43,574 bases of DNA from Plectonema radiosum NIES-515 (GTDB taxonomy: Bacteria > Cyanobacteriota > Cyanobacteriia > Cyanobacteriales > Nostocaceae), in NCBI RefSeq assembly GCF_025753815.1, contig NZ_JAOWRF010000152.1, positions 1 to 43,574 on the forward strand. Reading direction: 5' to 3'. Shown piece after piece: positions 43,138 to 43,574 of the stretch. Position 1 is the stretch's first letter. Each line of letters begins with the position of its first letter. A program made the position numbers and the translations under genes. Under the pieces are notes generated by a model. That model was not told where the DNA came from and did not search any database. It saw only the letters and a list, made by a program, of their open reading frames with translations.

Positions 43138-43533
43138 CTAAGGCAAAAACCGATCCAAAGCAGCTTTAAGTTGTTGAATTTCAGCTTCAATATTGCCTTC
43201 TTTGCAAGCTCTACCAATACACTCATTTAAATGTTCATCGAGAACAATTCGCGCCACTTTATCTATTGCACCTCTAACGGCGGCAATTTGCAATAAGACA
43301 TCAGGACAAGGACTATTTTGTTGCACCATTGTTTTGATGCCACGAACGTGTCCTTCTATACGCGACAGTCGATTAACAATTCGCCGCAATGACTCTTCGC
43401 TATGGACGTGTGGATGAGCCGACTGTCCATGCCCATGAGTATGATCTGTGTGGCTGTGGTCTATATCGTTTTGGGAATGTTCTGTTGGTGTTATGGACAA
43501 GGTTTCTTCAGCTAATCGGTTTAATCCATTCAT
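43138..43533 (-). CDS. CsoR/RcnR/InrS-type metal-sensing repressor with His-rich N-terminus
   Basis: About 131 aa. The core is a DUF156 helical repressor: RRIVNRLSRIEGHVRGIKTMV (about 53-73), then SPCPD (first Cys), DEHLNECIGRACKEG (His and Cys ligands) and QLKAALDRFLP. The N-terminal 50 residues are unusually rich in His and Asp (HSHTDHTHGHGQ), as in InrS-like nickel sensors. InrS of Synechocystis represses a nickel-efflux gene. The metal is inferred, and the target is not in view. Start ATG 43533; a TTG three codons earlier is possible. Confidence 0.83.
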   Translation of the reverse strand: MNGLNRLAEETLSITPTEHSQNDIDHSHTDHTHGHGQSAHPHVHSEESLRRIVNRLSRIEGHVRGIKTMVQQNSPCPDVLLQIAAVRGAIDKVARIVLDEHLNECIGRACKEGNIEAEIQQLKAALDRFLP

Positions 43534-43574
43534 AGGTATCAAAGTTCTGGCAATACTAAGATCCTAGCCTAGAG

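Overview
The window looks like chromosome of a filamentous, heterocyst-forming cyanobacterium (Nostocales). The evidence is the very frequent HIP1 octamer GCGATCGC, the cyanobacterial gene content (ChlD magnesium chelatase, MenH, NrtB/NrtD-like transporter, DUF4079, DUF1997, InrS-like CsoR), the abundance of short tandem repeats, and a polysaccharide locus resembling the heterocyst envelope polysaccharide (HEP) island with HepA- and HepC-like genes. I cannot name a genus from the sequence alone.

Layout. 1-4.3 kb: 5' part of chlD (minus, runs off the left edge), a Uma2-family gene, a long hairpin repeat, a NYN-domain ribonuclease-like gene and an RNase III gene. 4.5-9.8 kb: a nitrate/bicarbonate-type ABC transporter (permease, Tat lipoprotein binding protein, ATPase) preceded by a c-di-AMP (ydaO-yuaA) riboswitch-like leader, and then a universal-stress-protein gene preceded by a second such leader. 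10.4-24 kb: polysaccharide locus: Wzc-like co-polymerase/ATPase, HepA-like exporter and a glycosyltransferase (minus), a 1.1 kb AT-rich divergent region, then HepC-like sugar transferase, PhyH-type oxygenase, methyltransferase, GT4, Wzy-like polymerase, GT2 and GT4 on plus. 24-31 kb: RNase Z, acetoacetate-decarboxylase-family protein, DnaK, a kinase-like gene broken by a frameshift and by a short IS200/IS605-type element, and a tRNA-dihydrouridine synthase. 31-39 kb: a duplicated-domain secreted protein, a truncated hypothetical, a GHL10-type glycosidase-like protein, an M50 site-2 protease, a large ankyrin protein and a ZIP-transporter remnant. 39-43.5 kb: DUF4079, DUF1997, an NAD(P)-binding oxidoreductase, a lambda-endolysin-like lysozyme, MenH and an InrS-like metal regulator.

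How the genes work together. The 10.4-24 kb genes form a plausible Wzx/Wzy- or ABC-linked exopolysaccharide pathway: priming enzyme (HepC-like), glycosyltransferases and modifiers, polymerase, export ATPase and chain-length regulator. The transporter/USP segment looks like a c-di-AMP regulon. Between genes the window is full of repeats: a 29-bp palindrome family (core AGACGTTCC/GGAACGTCT), heptamer tandem repeats, G-rich nonamer repeats, and several short elements with inverted ends. In some places these repeats enter functional units: the linker of ChlD, the peripheral stem of a riboswitch, and the C-termini of two proteins.

The points I would look at first are the paired c-di-AMP riboswitches, the HepC-like transferase whose catalytic Asp-Glu is replaced by Lys-Lys, and the IS605-like element that carries an omegaRNA-like end but no room for TnpB.
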